Source: Treponema sp.
GTDB taxonomy: Bacteria; Spirochaetota; Spirochaetia; Treponematales; Treponemataceae
DNA: 64,000 nt
Direction of reading: 5' to 3'
Assembly: GCA_016288205.1 (NCBI GenBank)
Contig: JAEEYO010000036.1
Location: 1-64,000 of the forward strand
Under the pieces are notes generated by a model, which saw only the letters and a list, made by a program, of their open reading frames with translations, was not told where the DNA came from and did no database searches. This document shows, piece by piece, positions 56,222 to 64,000 of the stretch. Position numbers and translations under genes: made by a program. Each line of letters opens with the position of its first letter. Within the stretch, counting starts at the first letter, position 1.

Positions 56222-57643
56222 TCAGTTTTCCGTTTCCTCTTCATCGGCTTCTTCGGGGCCGTAAAGCTCAATCAGACGATTCCGATCCACCGTGAATCCA
56301 GAAAGATACCGCATGAACTGCAGGGGATGAGCCCTCTTCAATGCATTCAATATTTTCTGTCCGGTCGCAACCATGGAAACCGACTTTTCCTTTTCAGCGA
56401 GCACGCTCAGTACATTGCCGTAAGAAAGCGTCTCGTCGCACTTGGTAATTATCACGCTCCTGTAATTGAAGGAATCGTAGTTGCGGATGATAAACTCCAC
56501 ATCTTTCGCCTTTGTCGTAGCCGATATTGCCAGATAGATGTCCGCCTTCATTCCGTCCACATCCAGGAGAGTGTGCAATTTCGCGATGTTCTCCAAATCC
56601 CTGGGACTGTATCCGCTCGTGTCAATGAAAATAAAGTCCTTTGTGTTTCTGTAGGACTTGTACAGTCTCTCAAGCTCCTCCGAGTTGCCCGCCCTCTGCA
56701 CTTCAACTTCCATAATGGACGCATAGCGTGAAAGCTGTTGTTCCGCCGCAACACGCATTGAATCAGCCGCAATCATAAGGATTTTCGGAGTCTCCATGCC
56801 GCTGTTTTTCGAAAGCATCATAACCTTCGCCGCCATCTTCGCAACCGTAGTCGTCTTTCCCACTCCCGTAGGTCCCACGATTATTATTGTATGCGCGAGT
56901 TTTTTTGACTTGTTCGTGAATTTGGGCGCGATTCTGATTGATTCCGCAATCCACTCCACAACATTGTTCTGGACTTTCTCAAAATCATCGAGATCCTCGT
57001 AGGTCATCTCGTTCCGGATTCTCGCGTTGATTTTTTCTATATAAGAGCGCGTAAATTCATTCTGAGCCAGGTAGTCGTCAATCTTCACGATGGACGGATG
57101 CTTTTCCTGGGATGTCGCAGTATGAGAGAGACTGTCAATCTTCGCATTCAATGACTCAAGTTCTTTTTTCAGGAGCGCAAACTGCTTCAGCTGACTCACC
57201 GCGCCCGGATTGTTGTCCGCCTGCTTCTGGAGGATTGCGTCACGTACCGCCGTAAAATCCTCGCTTCCGATTCCACCGTTGCGCATGGCTTCCCCGGCAT
57301 TTCCACCGGTCCACATTGGTCTTCCGCCCCTCGCATAAGGAGCCATGTCCTGCATCTGACCGGCACTCATCTGTCCGGGTCCCGGATATGCGGCTCCACC
57401 ACGCCCCATTGATCTTCCGGGCACAGCGGTAGAAGGATATTTGTCGTCCACAACATAGTCCACATGAATCATCTCGCGGTTGAAGAGACCGAAAAACCCG
57501 CCCTTCATTACGGTGCGATAATTCATTATCTGATAGCGGTCTCCGTAACGTGAGAAAAGCTTTTCCCTGCAGACCTCAAGGGAGGGACCTTCTATGAACA
57601 TGTTTGTCGTCGTGTTAGCCAGATCATTGTACATCGATGTCAC
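56222..57643 (-). CDS. flhF: flagellar biosynthesis GTPase FlhF
   Basis: 473 aa; IIVGPTGVGKTTTVAKMAAKVM, DFIFIDTSGYSPRD. Confidence 0.92.
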   Translation of the reverse strand: MTSMYNDLANTTTNMFIEGPSLEVCREKLFSRYGDRYQIMNYRTVMKGGFFGLFNREMIHVDYVVDDKYPSTAVPGRSMGRGGAAYPGPGQMSAGQMQDMAPYARGGRPMWTGGNAGEAMRNGGIGSEDFTAVRDAILQKQADNNPGAVSQLKQFALLKKELESLNAKIDSLSHTATSQEKHPSIVKIDDYLAQNEFTRSYIEKINARIRNEMTYEDLDDFEKVQNNVVEWIAESIRIAPKFTNKSKKLAHTIIIVGPTGVGKTTTVAKMAAKVMMLSKNSGMETPKILMIAADSMRVAAEQQLSRYASIMEVEVQRAGNSEELERLYKSYRNTKDFIFIDTSGYSPRDLENIAKLHTLLDVDGMKADIYLAISATTKAKDVEFIIRNYDSFNYRSVIITKCDETLSYGNVLSVLAEKEKSVSMVATGQKILNALKRAHPLQFMRYLSGFTVDRNRLIELYGPEEADEEETEN

Positions 57644-59810
57644 CTATCCTTTCAACCTTGATTCCGCTTCCGGCTGCCATGACCTCACTGAGCGACAATA
57701 CCACAAGGCGGGGCATTTCACGGGAAGTTGAAGCTTTAACCAACTGTCTGACCTCATCAGGACAGAGAATGATCGGCAGATAGTTTCTTTCGTTTACAGC
57801 TGCGATGGCAGAGCTCATTGCTTCTATATACTTGCGTCCCTCGACTGGATCAAAAGCGACGAACGGCTCTTGTCCGGCACTCACGGCCTTATGCTCAAGG
57901 ATTTTGTTGGCAAGGTTCTGTGAGAGCATGAGCACGGAAAGCACACGGTTTTCATCCGCATACTGGAGACAAATCTGTGAGCCGAGCGCCTGACGCACCT
58001 TTTCCGTAAGAATCCAGGGATCCTTTGTAATCGGAGCAAAGTTCGCGAGTGTTTCCAAAATGACAACCATATTTCGGATGCTGACCTGCTCGTCCAAAAG
58101 CGCCTTGAGAACAGCCTCGATCTGACCATAGCTCATCTTGTCTGGACCGTTGAGAACTTCATCCACAACAACAGGATTGGTTTCCTTAATCTTGTTGACG
58201 ATTGAGCTGACTTCCTGACGGCTCAGGATTTCAGACGCATGCTGTCTTATGATTTCCGTAAGGTGAGTTGCGATGATTGTCGGAGGATCGATGACCACGT
58301 ATCCCACGCGCTCCGCCTCCGCCCTCTTTGACTCAGGCAGCCAGATTGCTTCCATGCCGAACGCTGGATCGTAGGTTTTCTCTCCCGCCATGACATTCTC
58401 TTTTTTAACGCCGCCCGCATTAAGGCACATATAGTATCCGAGCTTCAAGCGGCTTCTTCCCGCCTCAATTCCACGGATTTTGAAGGAGTATTCCTCGGGC
58501 TCAATTCCCATGCTGTCTCTGATTCGGATGGGAGGAACGACAAGGCCAAGCTCCAGCGCCTGCTCACGACGGATTCTCGTAACACGCTCAAGCAGCTCCG
58601 CACCCTTTTCCTTGTCAACAAGCGGAACGAGGGCGTATCCCAAATCCAATGAGAGAGCGTCCAGGGGAACCACGGGAGAAACATCGTCCGGGCTTGAACC
58701 CGTCTGCTTCTTTGACTTTGCGGCTGCAACTGCGGTCTGCTTCTTGACTTCCTCGACCTTCTGCATCTTCTGCATACGGATACCAACATAGATGAAGATG
58801 GCACCGACCGGAATAAGAACGAATGTGGCTCCTCCGAAGAACACGATTCCGAGAGCCATGAGAGCAGCGCCTACAATGACGTAAACCGTACCGCTGACAC
58901 TGAAATTCTTTTTGAGCTGGTCGCTGAGGACTTCCTCCGCAGAGCTTCCGGTAACAAGGATACCAGTTGCGAACGAAAGCATGAGTGCCGGGAGCTGGGA
59001 CATAAGACCGTCACCAATCGTGAGTCCCGCGTATGTCTTGAATGCTTCTCCGAACGAGAGACCCGCGCCACTTTTTCCGCCAATCAAATCAGGGAACATG
59101 CCGGTGATGATTCCTCCAATCAGGTTCACGACCGTAATGAAGATTCCCGCCTTGACGTTTCCGCTGACGAATTTTGAGGATCCGTCCATTGACGAGTAAA
59201 AATCAACCTCGCGCCTAATCTGCTCCTTTCTACGGGCAGCCTCTTCCTCAGTTATAGTACCTGCGTTGAACTCATTCTGGATGTCAAACATCTTGTTGTT
59301 CATGCTGTCCAAAGTAAACCTTGCGCTGACCTCAGATACACGGCCCGCACCCTTCGTGACGACGATGACCTGCACGACCACAAGTATAATGAAGATAACG
59401 AATCCGACGACCATGCTGTTGCCGGCGACTATGCCTGCGAAAGCCTGAACGAGAGCACTCTGACCACGCATCGAGCCCATCGGTGCACCAGCCGCAACCG
59501 GATGTGTAAGGATGAGCCTTGTGGACGCTATGTTGATTGCAAGACCGAACAAGGTGACGAGCAACGTGACCCTTGGAAACGAAATGAAATCCGAGGCACG
59601 CTTCGTGTAAATGACGGTCATGAGTATAACGAGAGAAATCGCCAAATTCAAGGCCATAGCAATGTCAACGAACACACTGGTAAGCGGAATGAACATCATC
59701 AATACTGTGAGTATGACAGCCACTGCTACAGAGTTGTTTTGTATTGCTCCAATGATACTGACTTTTCTTACTGATTCTTTATTTTCCCTTTCTGACATTT
59801 GAGTCCCCAC
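57624..59810 (-). CDS. flhA: flagellar biosynthesis protein FlhA
   Basis: 728 aa; PRVTLLVTLFGLAINIASTRLIL, FTLDSMNNKMFDIQNEFNAGTITEEEAARRKEQIRREVDFYSSMDGSSKFVSGN. Confidence 0.96.
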   Translation of the reverse strand: MGTQMSERENKESVRKVSIIGAIQNNSVAVAVILTVLMMFIPLTSVFVDIAMALNLAISLVILMTVIYTKRASDFISFPRVTLLVTLFGLAINIASTRLILTHPVAAGAPMGSMRGQSALVQAFAGIVAGNSMVVGFVIFIILVVVQVIVVTKGAGRVSEVSARFTLDSMNNKMFDIQNEFNAGTITEEEAARRKEQIRREVDFYSSMDGSSKFVSGNVKAGIFITVVNLIGGIITGMFPDLIGGKSGAGLSFGEAFKTYAGLTIGDGLMSQLPALMLSFATGILVTGSSAEEVLSDQLKKNFSVSGTVYVIVGAALMALGIVFFGGATFVLIPVGAIFIYVGIRMQKMQKVEEVKKQTAVAAAKSKKQTGSSPDDVSPVVPLDALSLDLGYALVPLVDKEKGAELLERVTRIRREQALELGLVVPPIRIRDSMGIEPEEYSFKIRGIEAGRSRLKLGYYMCLNAGGVKKENVMAGEKTYDPAFGMEAIWLPESKRAEAERVGYVVIDPPTIIATHLTEIIRQHASEILSRQEVSSIVNKIKETNPVVVDEVLNGPDKMSYGQIEAVLKALLDEQVSIRNMVVILETLANFAPITKDPWILTEKVRQALGSQICLQYADENRVLSVLMLSQNLANKILEHKAVSAGQEPFVAFDPVEGRKYIEAMSSAIAAVNERNYLPIILCPDEVRQLVKASTSREMPRLVVLSLSEVMAAGSGIKVERIGDIDVQ

Positions 59811-59881
59811 CCATATCTTATTTTAAACCATATCTTCAAGTTTTTCAATGCTTTAATGCATTTTTTGGCAATTTTTTCTGC

Positions 59882-60997
59882 CTAAACCTTATTTTTTTTC
59901 TCCATATAGCCAATCTCAGCGTAAACAAGGGCTATGGCTCGCCAGTAAACGTCGGGAACCTCCTCTCCCACCTGCACCTCATGGTAAAGACCTCGCGCAA
60001 GAGGCCTGTTTTCCACGGTCGGAACACCGTTCTCACGGGCTATCCGCTTCATGTTCTGCGCCGTCATATCCTCTCCCTTCGCCGTAACCTGAGGAACAGC
60101 ACTGCTCTCCCTCTTCCACTGCACCGCGACTGCATAATGGGTCGGGTTCGTAATCACTACGTCCGCCTCTTTCACAGCCTTGGGAATGTTCTGCAAAAGC
60201 ATCTCCTTTTGGGCGGCCTCCAGATGTCCCTTCACGTCCGGGTCTCCCTCAAGGTCCTTGAACTCCTGCTTGACTTCCTGCTTGGTCATCTTGTTTTCCT
60301 GCCTGAACTGCCGTCTCTGCACGAAATAGTCCAGTATGCCGATTCCCACAAGAATCACTGCGGAAATGATGAGCATTTTGGCAGCGTCCCCGGCAAAGCG
60401 TTTCAGGGCAAGCATGGGTCCTCCGGTCTGCAACGCCGAAAGCAAACGGTCCATGTCCGAGCTGATTATGAGGAAAGCGACCACAGCAATCACCGTCACC
60501 TTGATTATGGACTTCGCGATGTTGAACACGCCCTGGAACGAAAACATGGTCCGCTTGAAATAATCACCGAACCTGGGCACAATCTTGCTGAACTTCGGCG
60601 AGATGGTCTTCGTGGTGAAAATGAATCCCTTGTTCTGAATCAGATTGGAAACTACCGCGGCCACAATGCCCAAAAAAGCAAAGGGAAGCACCATCATCAG
60701 GAAGTACCTGAGAAAAACATACAGGAAAGTAATGTCATCAACCTTTTCCGCCGTAACGTGCTGGAAGAAAAACACCATCATCTCCTCCAGCTTGCGCTCA
60801 ATCCACGGGGCAAAAGGAAGAAGCAGGATGGCGCCGACAAAAAAAACAAGGGCACCGTTGAGTTCCTGACTCTTTGCGACACGTCCTTCCTCGCGGAGTT
60901 TGCGGAGTTTATGTTCTGAAGGCTCCTCGGTTTTTCCCTCATCCTCAGGAGCGAACCACTGCAAGTCAATGAAAGGAATCTTGTAGTATTCTTCCAT
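59882..60997 (-). CDS. flhB: flagellar biosynthesis protein FlhB
   Basis: 371 aa; GKTEEPSEHKLRKLREEGRVAKSQELNGAL, and the NPTH autocleavage motif (VVITNPTHYAVAVQW). Confidence 0.96.
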   Translation of the reverse strand: MEEYYKIPFIDLQWFAPEDEGKTEEPSEHKLRKLREEGRVAKSQELNGALVFFVGAILLLPFAPWIERKLEEMMVFFFQHVTAEKVDDITFLYVFLRYFLMMVLPFAFLGIVAAVVSNLIQNKGFIFTTKTISPKFSKIVPRFGDYFKRTMFSFQGVFNIAKSIIKVTVIAVVAFLIISSDMDRLLSALQTGGPMLALKRFAGDAAKMLIISAVILVGIGILDYFVQRRQFRQENKMTKQEVKQEFKDLEGDPDVKGHLEAAQKEMLLQNIPKAVKEADVVITNPTHYAVAVQWKRESSAVPQVTAKGEDMTAQNMKRIARENGVPTVENRPLARGLYHEVQVGEEVPDVYWRAIALVYAEIGYMEKKNKV

Positions 60998-61818
60998 CAG
61001 GCACCTCCCCCGCCCAAATTAGCGAAAAGTCTTCCCATGGCCTTGAAGCCGGAATAGAAGCTTTCAATGAAATAGTCGGTAAGCTGCGGCATGATTGCGG
61101 TAAGCACGAAAAATGCCGTCAAAATCAAAATGGGGAAACCTTCCGCGAGCAGGTTCATCTGAGGAGCCGCCTTGGAGAGAATTCCCATCGCCACATTTAT
61201 AAGGAAGAGAGTGCCCATCATCGGAAGAGCGATAATGAGCGCGTCCCGGAAAAGTCTTGTTAAAGAAGAAAGCATGAATGAAACGAGGTTTCCGTTGTAG
61301 TTCACGATTGAAAACGCGTTCAGAGTCTCAAAGCTTGATTTCAGACCTCCAAGGAAAAGCATCTGGAACCAATGGTTTTGCATAAAGACCAGCATCGCGA
61401 CAAGATTCAGGTACTGACCCATGAGAGGATTTTCCACCTGGCTCAAGGCATCGTAAACCTCGCTCGCCGCAAATCCCATCTGGAAAGCGAAGAACTGTCC
61501 CGCCGTACTGAACACCGCAAAGATAATGCTGATGCAGAATCCGATTATAATTCCGATCAGAGCCTCTCCTACAAGCAGGAAAATGAAATCCAGGTTGAAC
61601 GCACCGTCCGCCCTGATGAACGACGCATATACAGAAAAATTTCCCTCGTTAAGGGAAAGCTGCGGAGAGATAAAAAAGGCCATGTAAGCCGCAAGAGTCA
61701 CTTTCGCAATCCTGGAGACTGATTTCGATGAAAAAAGAGGCAATGTCATTATAAGTGCAAAACATCGCACGGCAACCAAAAGGTAGACCGGAGCGCTCGC
61801 CAGGATTCTGTCAAGCAT
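60997..61818 (-). CDS. fliR: flagellar biosynthetic protein FliR
   Basis: 273 aa; polytopic; AFSIVNYNGNLVSFMLSSLTRLFRDALIIALPMMGTLFLINVAMGILSKAAPQMNLLAEGFPI. Confidence 0.94.
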   Translation of the reverse strand: MLDRILASAPVYLLVAVRCFALIMTLPLFSSKSVSRIAKVTLAAYMAFFISPQLSLNEGNFSVYASFIRADGAFNLDFIFLLVGEALIGIIIGFCISIIFAVFSTAGQFFAFQMGFAASEVYDALSQVENPLMGQYLNLVAMLVFMQNHWFQMLFLGGLKSSFETLNAFSIVNYNGNLVSFMLSSLTRLFRDALIIALPMMGTLFLINVAMGILSKAAPQMNLLAEGFPILILTAFFVLTAIMPQLTDYFIESFYSGFKAMGRLFANLGGGGA

Positions 61819-61827
61819 AGGCTATCC

Positions 61828-62094
61828 TTATCCCATATTGGGGATCTGCTCGAACAGATTTCTCGTATAGTTTTCCATGTTGCCGAAAAGCCATCCTCCG
61901 AGCAAGGCAAGCATCAGAAGGATTATCATCAGCTTCGGCAGGAACGTAAGAGTCTGTTCCTGAATCGATGTGGTGGCCTGAAAGATTGCGACGATCAGAC
62001 CCACGATGACGGCAGCTCCAAGCACGGGCGCGCACATCAACAGAACCTGCTGTATGCCCTCCCGCATGAGCATCGTAATTTCTCCCAATCCCAT
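61828..62094 (-). CDS. fliQ: flagellar biosynthetic protein FliQ
   Basis: 88 aa; VIVGLIVAIFQATTSIQEQTLTFLPKL. Confidence 0.94.
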   Translation of the reverse strand: MGLGEITMLMREGIQQVLLMCAPVLGAAVIVGLIVAIFQATTSIQEQTLTFLPKLMIILLMLALLGGWLFGNMENYTRNLFEQIPNMG

Positions 62095-62106
62095 TTTTTA
62101 CCTCCC

Positions 62107-62949
62107 TTACAGTCCCACGCTGTGGAAAAGCTGCGTCGTAAGAAGTCCCCATCCGTCAACCAGAACGAAAAGCATGAGTTTGAACGGCATTGAAATCTGA
62201 ACAGGCGGAAGCATCATCATACCCATGCTCATCAGGATTGACGCAACCACCATGTCTATTATAATGAAGGGAATGTACAGCAGCACTCCTATCTTGAAAG
62301 CGACTGTCAGCTCGTGCAGAATGTAGGCCGGAACCAGAACATAGGTCGGAACCTCGTTGATGTTCTTCGGTCTTGTGCTTCGTGTCATGGAAATAAAAGT
62401 CGTAATGTACGAGGGGTCATCCTTCATCTGCTGGTACATGAAAGTGCGCAATGGAGCCTCCGCGTTCTGATATGCCTGCTCAAGCGTAATCTCGTTGTTG
62501 GACATGGGATGCAGGGCATTGTCGTAGATATTCTTGAACGTGGGCCACATGCAGAAAATGGTCATGAAGATTGCGATTCCGTTGAGTACCGCCGTCGGAG
62601 GAACCTGCTGCAAGGAAAGAGCCCTCTTGATAAAGTCAAGCACAATGCTGAAGCGGAGGAAGGTCGTGGTCAGGATGATAAGGCTCGGTGCGAGTGTAAG
62701 CAATGTGAGCATTATCAAAAGCTGGACGCTGAACGCAACCTCATGTCCGTCCTTTGGTGCCGAGGCAGAGAATTCTATGTTCGGAAAATCAATGCCGGTA
62801 ATGCGCTCGCTCATCTCGGTGTTGCCGTTTGTTGAGCCTTCCGGGAAAGACTGCGACGTTACAGGCAGAACCGTAAAGACTGAAATCAGTGCGAAAAACG
62901 CTATCTTCGGAAAGTGCTTCCTGAAAAATCTTTTGAAAGTTCCCTTCAT
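62107..62949 (-). CDS. fliP: flagellar biosynthetic protein FliP
   Basis: 280 aa; LIILTTTFLRFSIVLDFIKRALSLQQVPPTAVLNGIAIFMTIFCM, IIIDMVVASILMSMGMMMLPPVQISMPFKLMLFVLVDGWGLL. Confidence 0.96.
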   Translation of the reverse strand: MKGTFKRFFRKHFPKIAFFALISVFTVLPVTSQSFPEGSTNGNTEMSERITGIDFPNIEFSASAPKDGHEVAFSVQLLIMLTLLTLAPSLIILTTTFLRFSIVLDFIKRALSLQQVPPTAVLNGIAIFMTIFCMWPTFKNIYDNALHPMSNNEITLEQAYQNAEAPLRTFMYQQMKDDPSYITTFISMTRSTRPKNINEVPTYVLVPAYILHELTVAFKIGVLLYIPFIIIDMVVASILMSMGMMMLPPVQISMPFKLMLFVLVDGWGLLTTQLFHSVGL

Positions 62950-62951
62950 CT

Positions 62952-63644
62952 TTAGTCCTCCCTGCCCAGACGGTCCGACTTCTTTTTCAAGGAGTCCAGA
63001 ATCTGCCGTGAGGCTCCGTCTTCAAACACATTCTTTGATTTTCTCATGTCCGAGGAAAAGCGCTGGTTCTTTTTCTTTGGCATAAAAAGCTCAAGCACCT
63101 CAGAGAAGTTCCGGGGTCTGGATGTCGCGGAATGTTGGTCCGCATAGAGATTCATCGCATTTATCATTTCCTCGTCGTCAAGCTCGGCGATCAGATTGAT
63201 CGAATCGTCAGCGACACCGATTAAAAACGCACGGTCCACAAGAGTAACGACCTGCACGGATTTTCCCGGAGCCACGGTGATATGTGCGACCCGCCTCAAA
63301 AACTGGTCGTCGTCCGATCCACCGCCGCCGGTAGACTTTTGCAGGAGCTTGAAAATAATCCAGATGATTGCAAGCACTATGGCAAGAACCAGAATCATCT
63401 TCAAAAAAGCAGCGAGAGTATTTCCCAGCCCGGATTTCTTCTGTGACTTTCCGGCAGGACTCTCCACCCAATTGATGGTTCCGTCATCCTCAATTACCGG
63501 AGTCGCACTGTCCTCAGTCTGAGTTGTTTGATTTTCAACGTAATTTGTTTGTGCCGAAAGCCCCGCCAGACATAAGAACGTCAGCAGAAGTACGGCAGAA
63601 ACGAACTTGAATGCGTACTTTGACTTAATTTTATTTTCCCCCAC
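62952..63644 (-). CDS. fliO: flagellar biosynthetic protein FliO/FliZ
   Basis: 230 aa; single TM then LLQKSTGGGGSDDDQFLRRVAHITVAPGKSVQVVTLVDRAFLIGVADDSINLIAELDDEEM. Confidence 0.85.
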   Translation of the reverse strand: MGENKIKSKYAFKFVSAVLLLTFLCLAGLSAQTNYVENQTTQTEDSATPVIEDDGTINWVESPAGKSQKKSGLGNTLAAFLKMILVLAIVLAIIWIIFKLLQKSTGGGGSDDDQFLRRVAHITVAPGKSVQVVTLVDRAFLIGVADDSINLIAELDDEEMINAMNLYADQHSATSRPRNFSEVLELFMPKKKNQRFSSDMRKSKNVFEDGASRQILDSLKKKSDRLGRED

Positions 63645-63904
63645 CCATTTTTAGCTTCCGGACTTCCACATCCGAAAACCCATGCGACACCCACCCCTGA
63701 ATGTCTTTTTTTAAAACTACAAAGCCACTGTCTGAAATCCAGAAAATTCACGCGCGGCAAATCTTACCGGATCAGTCAGTGTCCCATCCAAAAACAATGT
63801 AACCGGTCCAGAAACCGAAGCTCCCGAACTGGTCAAATATAAAACCAGAAAGCCAGCCCCCGAAAAAGAAGCCGGCTCTTGTCTCCACCGGAATGCGGGG
63901 AAAC

Positions 63905-64000
63905 TTACATCTGATTTGTTACGTGCTCAATGGCCGGAAGAATCTCGGTTACGCGGACACCGAAGTTTTCATCGATGACCACAACCTCTCCCTTGGCGAT
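63905..64000 (-). CDS. fliN: flagellar motor switch protein FliN/FliY, C-terminal end (truncated by window edge)
   Basis: Minus-strand translation [31 protein letters not shown]; position just upstream of fliO. Confidence 0.9.
   Translation of the reverse strand: MAKGEVVVIDENFGVRVTEILPAIEHVTNQM

Noticed and set aside
55400-56731. 443-aa plus-strand ORF spanning flhG and flhF antisense
   Set aside because: Translation is His/Arg/Val-rich shadow sequence of two well-supported flagellar genes; it crosses their intergenic region by chance.
59981-60919. 312-aa plus-strand ORF opposite flhB
   Set aside because: Shadow ORF of flhB; no independent evidence.

Overview
This window looks like a chromosomal segment of a Treponema-like spirochete, judged from gene content and gene order. 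The left edge (about 1-1,900) is the tail of an integron cassette array: the 3' end of a mazF-like toxin gene and two hypothetical cassettes, separated by two 64-bp attC-like sites, then a decayed half-site and a probably frameshifted ORF. Next comes a housekeeping/accessory mix: GH43, EF-G, pgi, lipoproteins, a thioesterase, dapB, Nudix, a BspA-like surface protein, rpoZ-miaA, a sialate O-acetylesterase, a PilZ-like protein and an acyl-ACP thioesterase. At 28.3-34.3 kb an AT-rich operon with an exact-consensus promoter encodes three unusual proteins: a YidC/Oxa1 insertase fused to a sulfatase/LtaS-like phosphotransferase, a LicC-like cytidylyltransferase fused to a HisC/CobD-like PLP enzyme, and a CDP-glycerol glycerophosphotransferase-like protein. 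A glycosyltransferase lies just downstream. I consider this the best candidate for an under-described system (a phospho-polymer or zwitterionic-headgroup surface pathway). The right third holds aroB, a cysteine desulfurase, nrdR, ispG, a V-type ATPase operon (E-DUF2764-A-B-D-I-K) and a flagellar export/sigma operon (fliN-O-P-Q-R-flhB-flhA-flhF-flhG-fliA-fapA). Other structure of note: short GAAAGNN heptamer arrays that often contain the stop codon of the adjacent gene, and a triplicated structured repeat whose two full copies lead into stand-alone Rpn-tail ORFs. All assignments come from reading the sequence; no searches were run.
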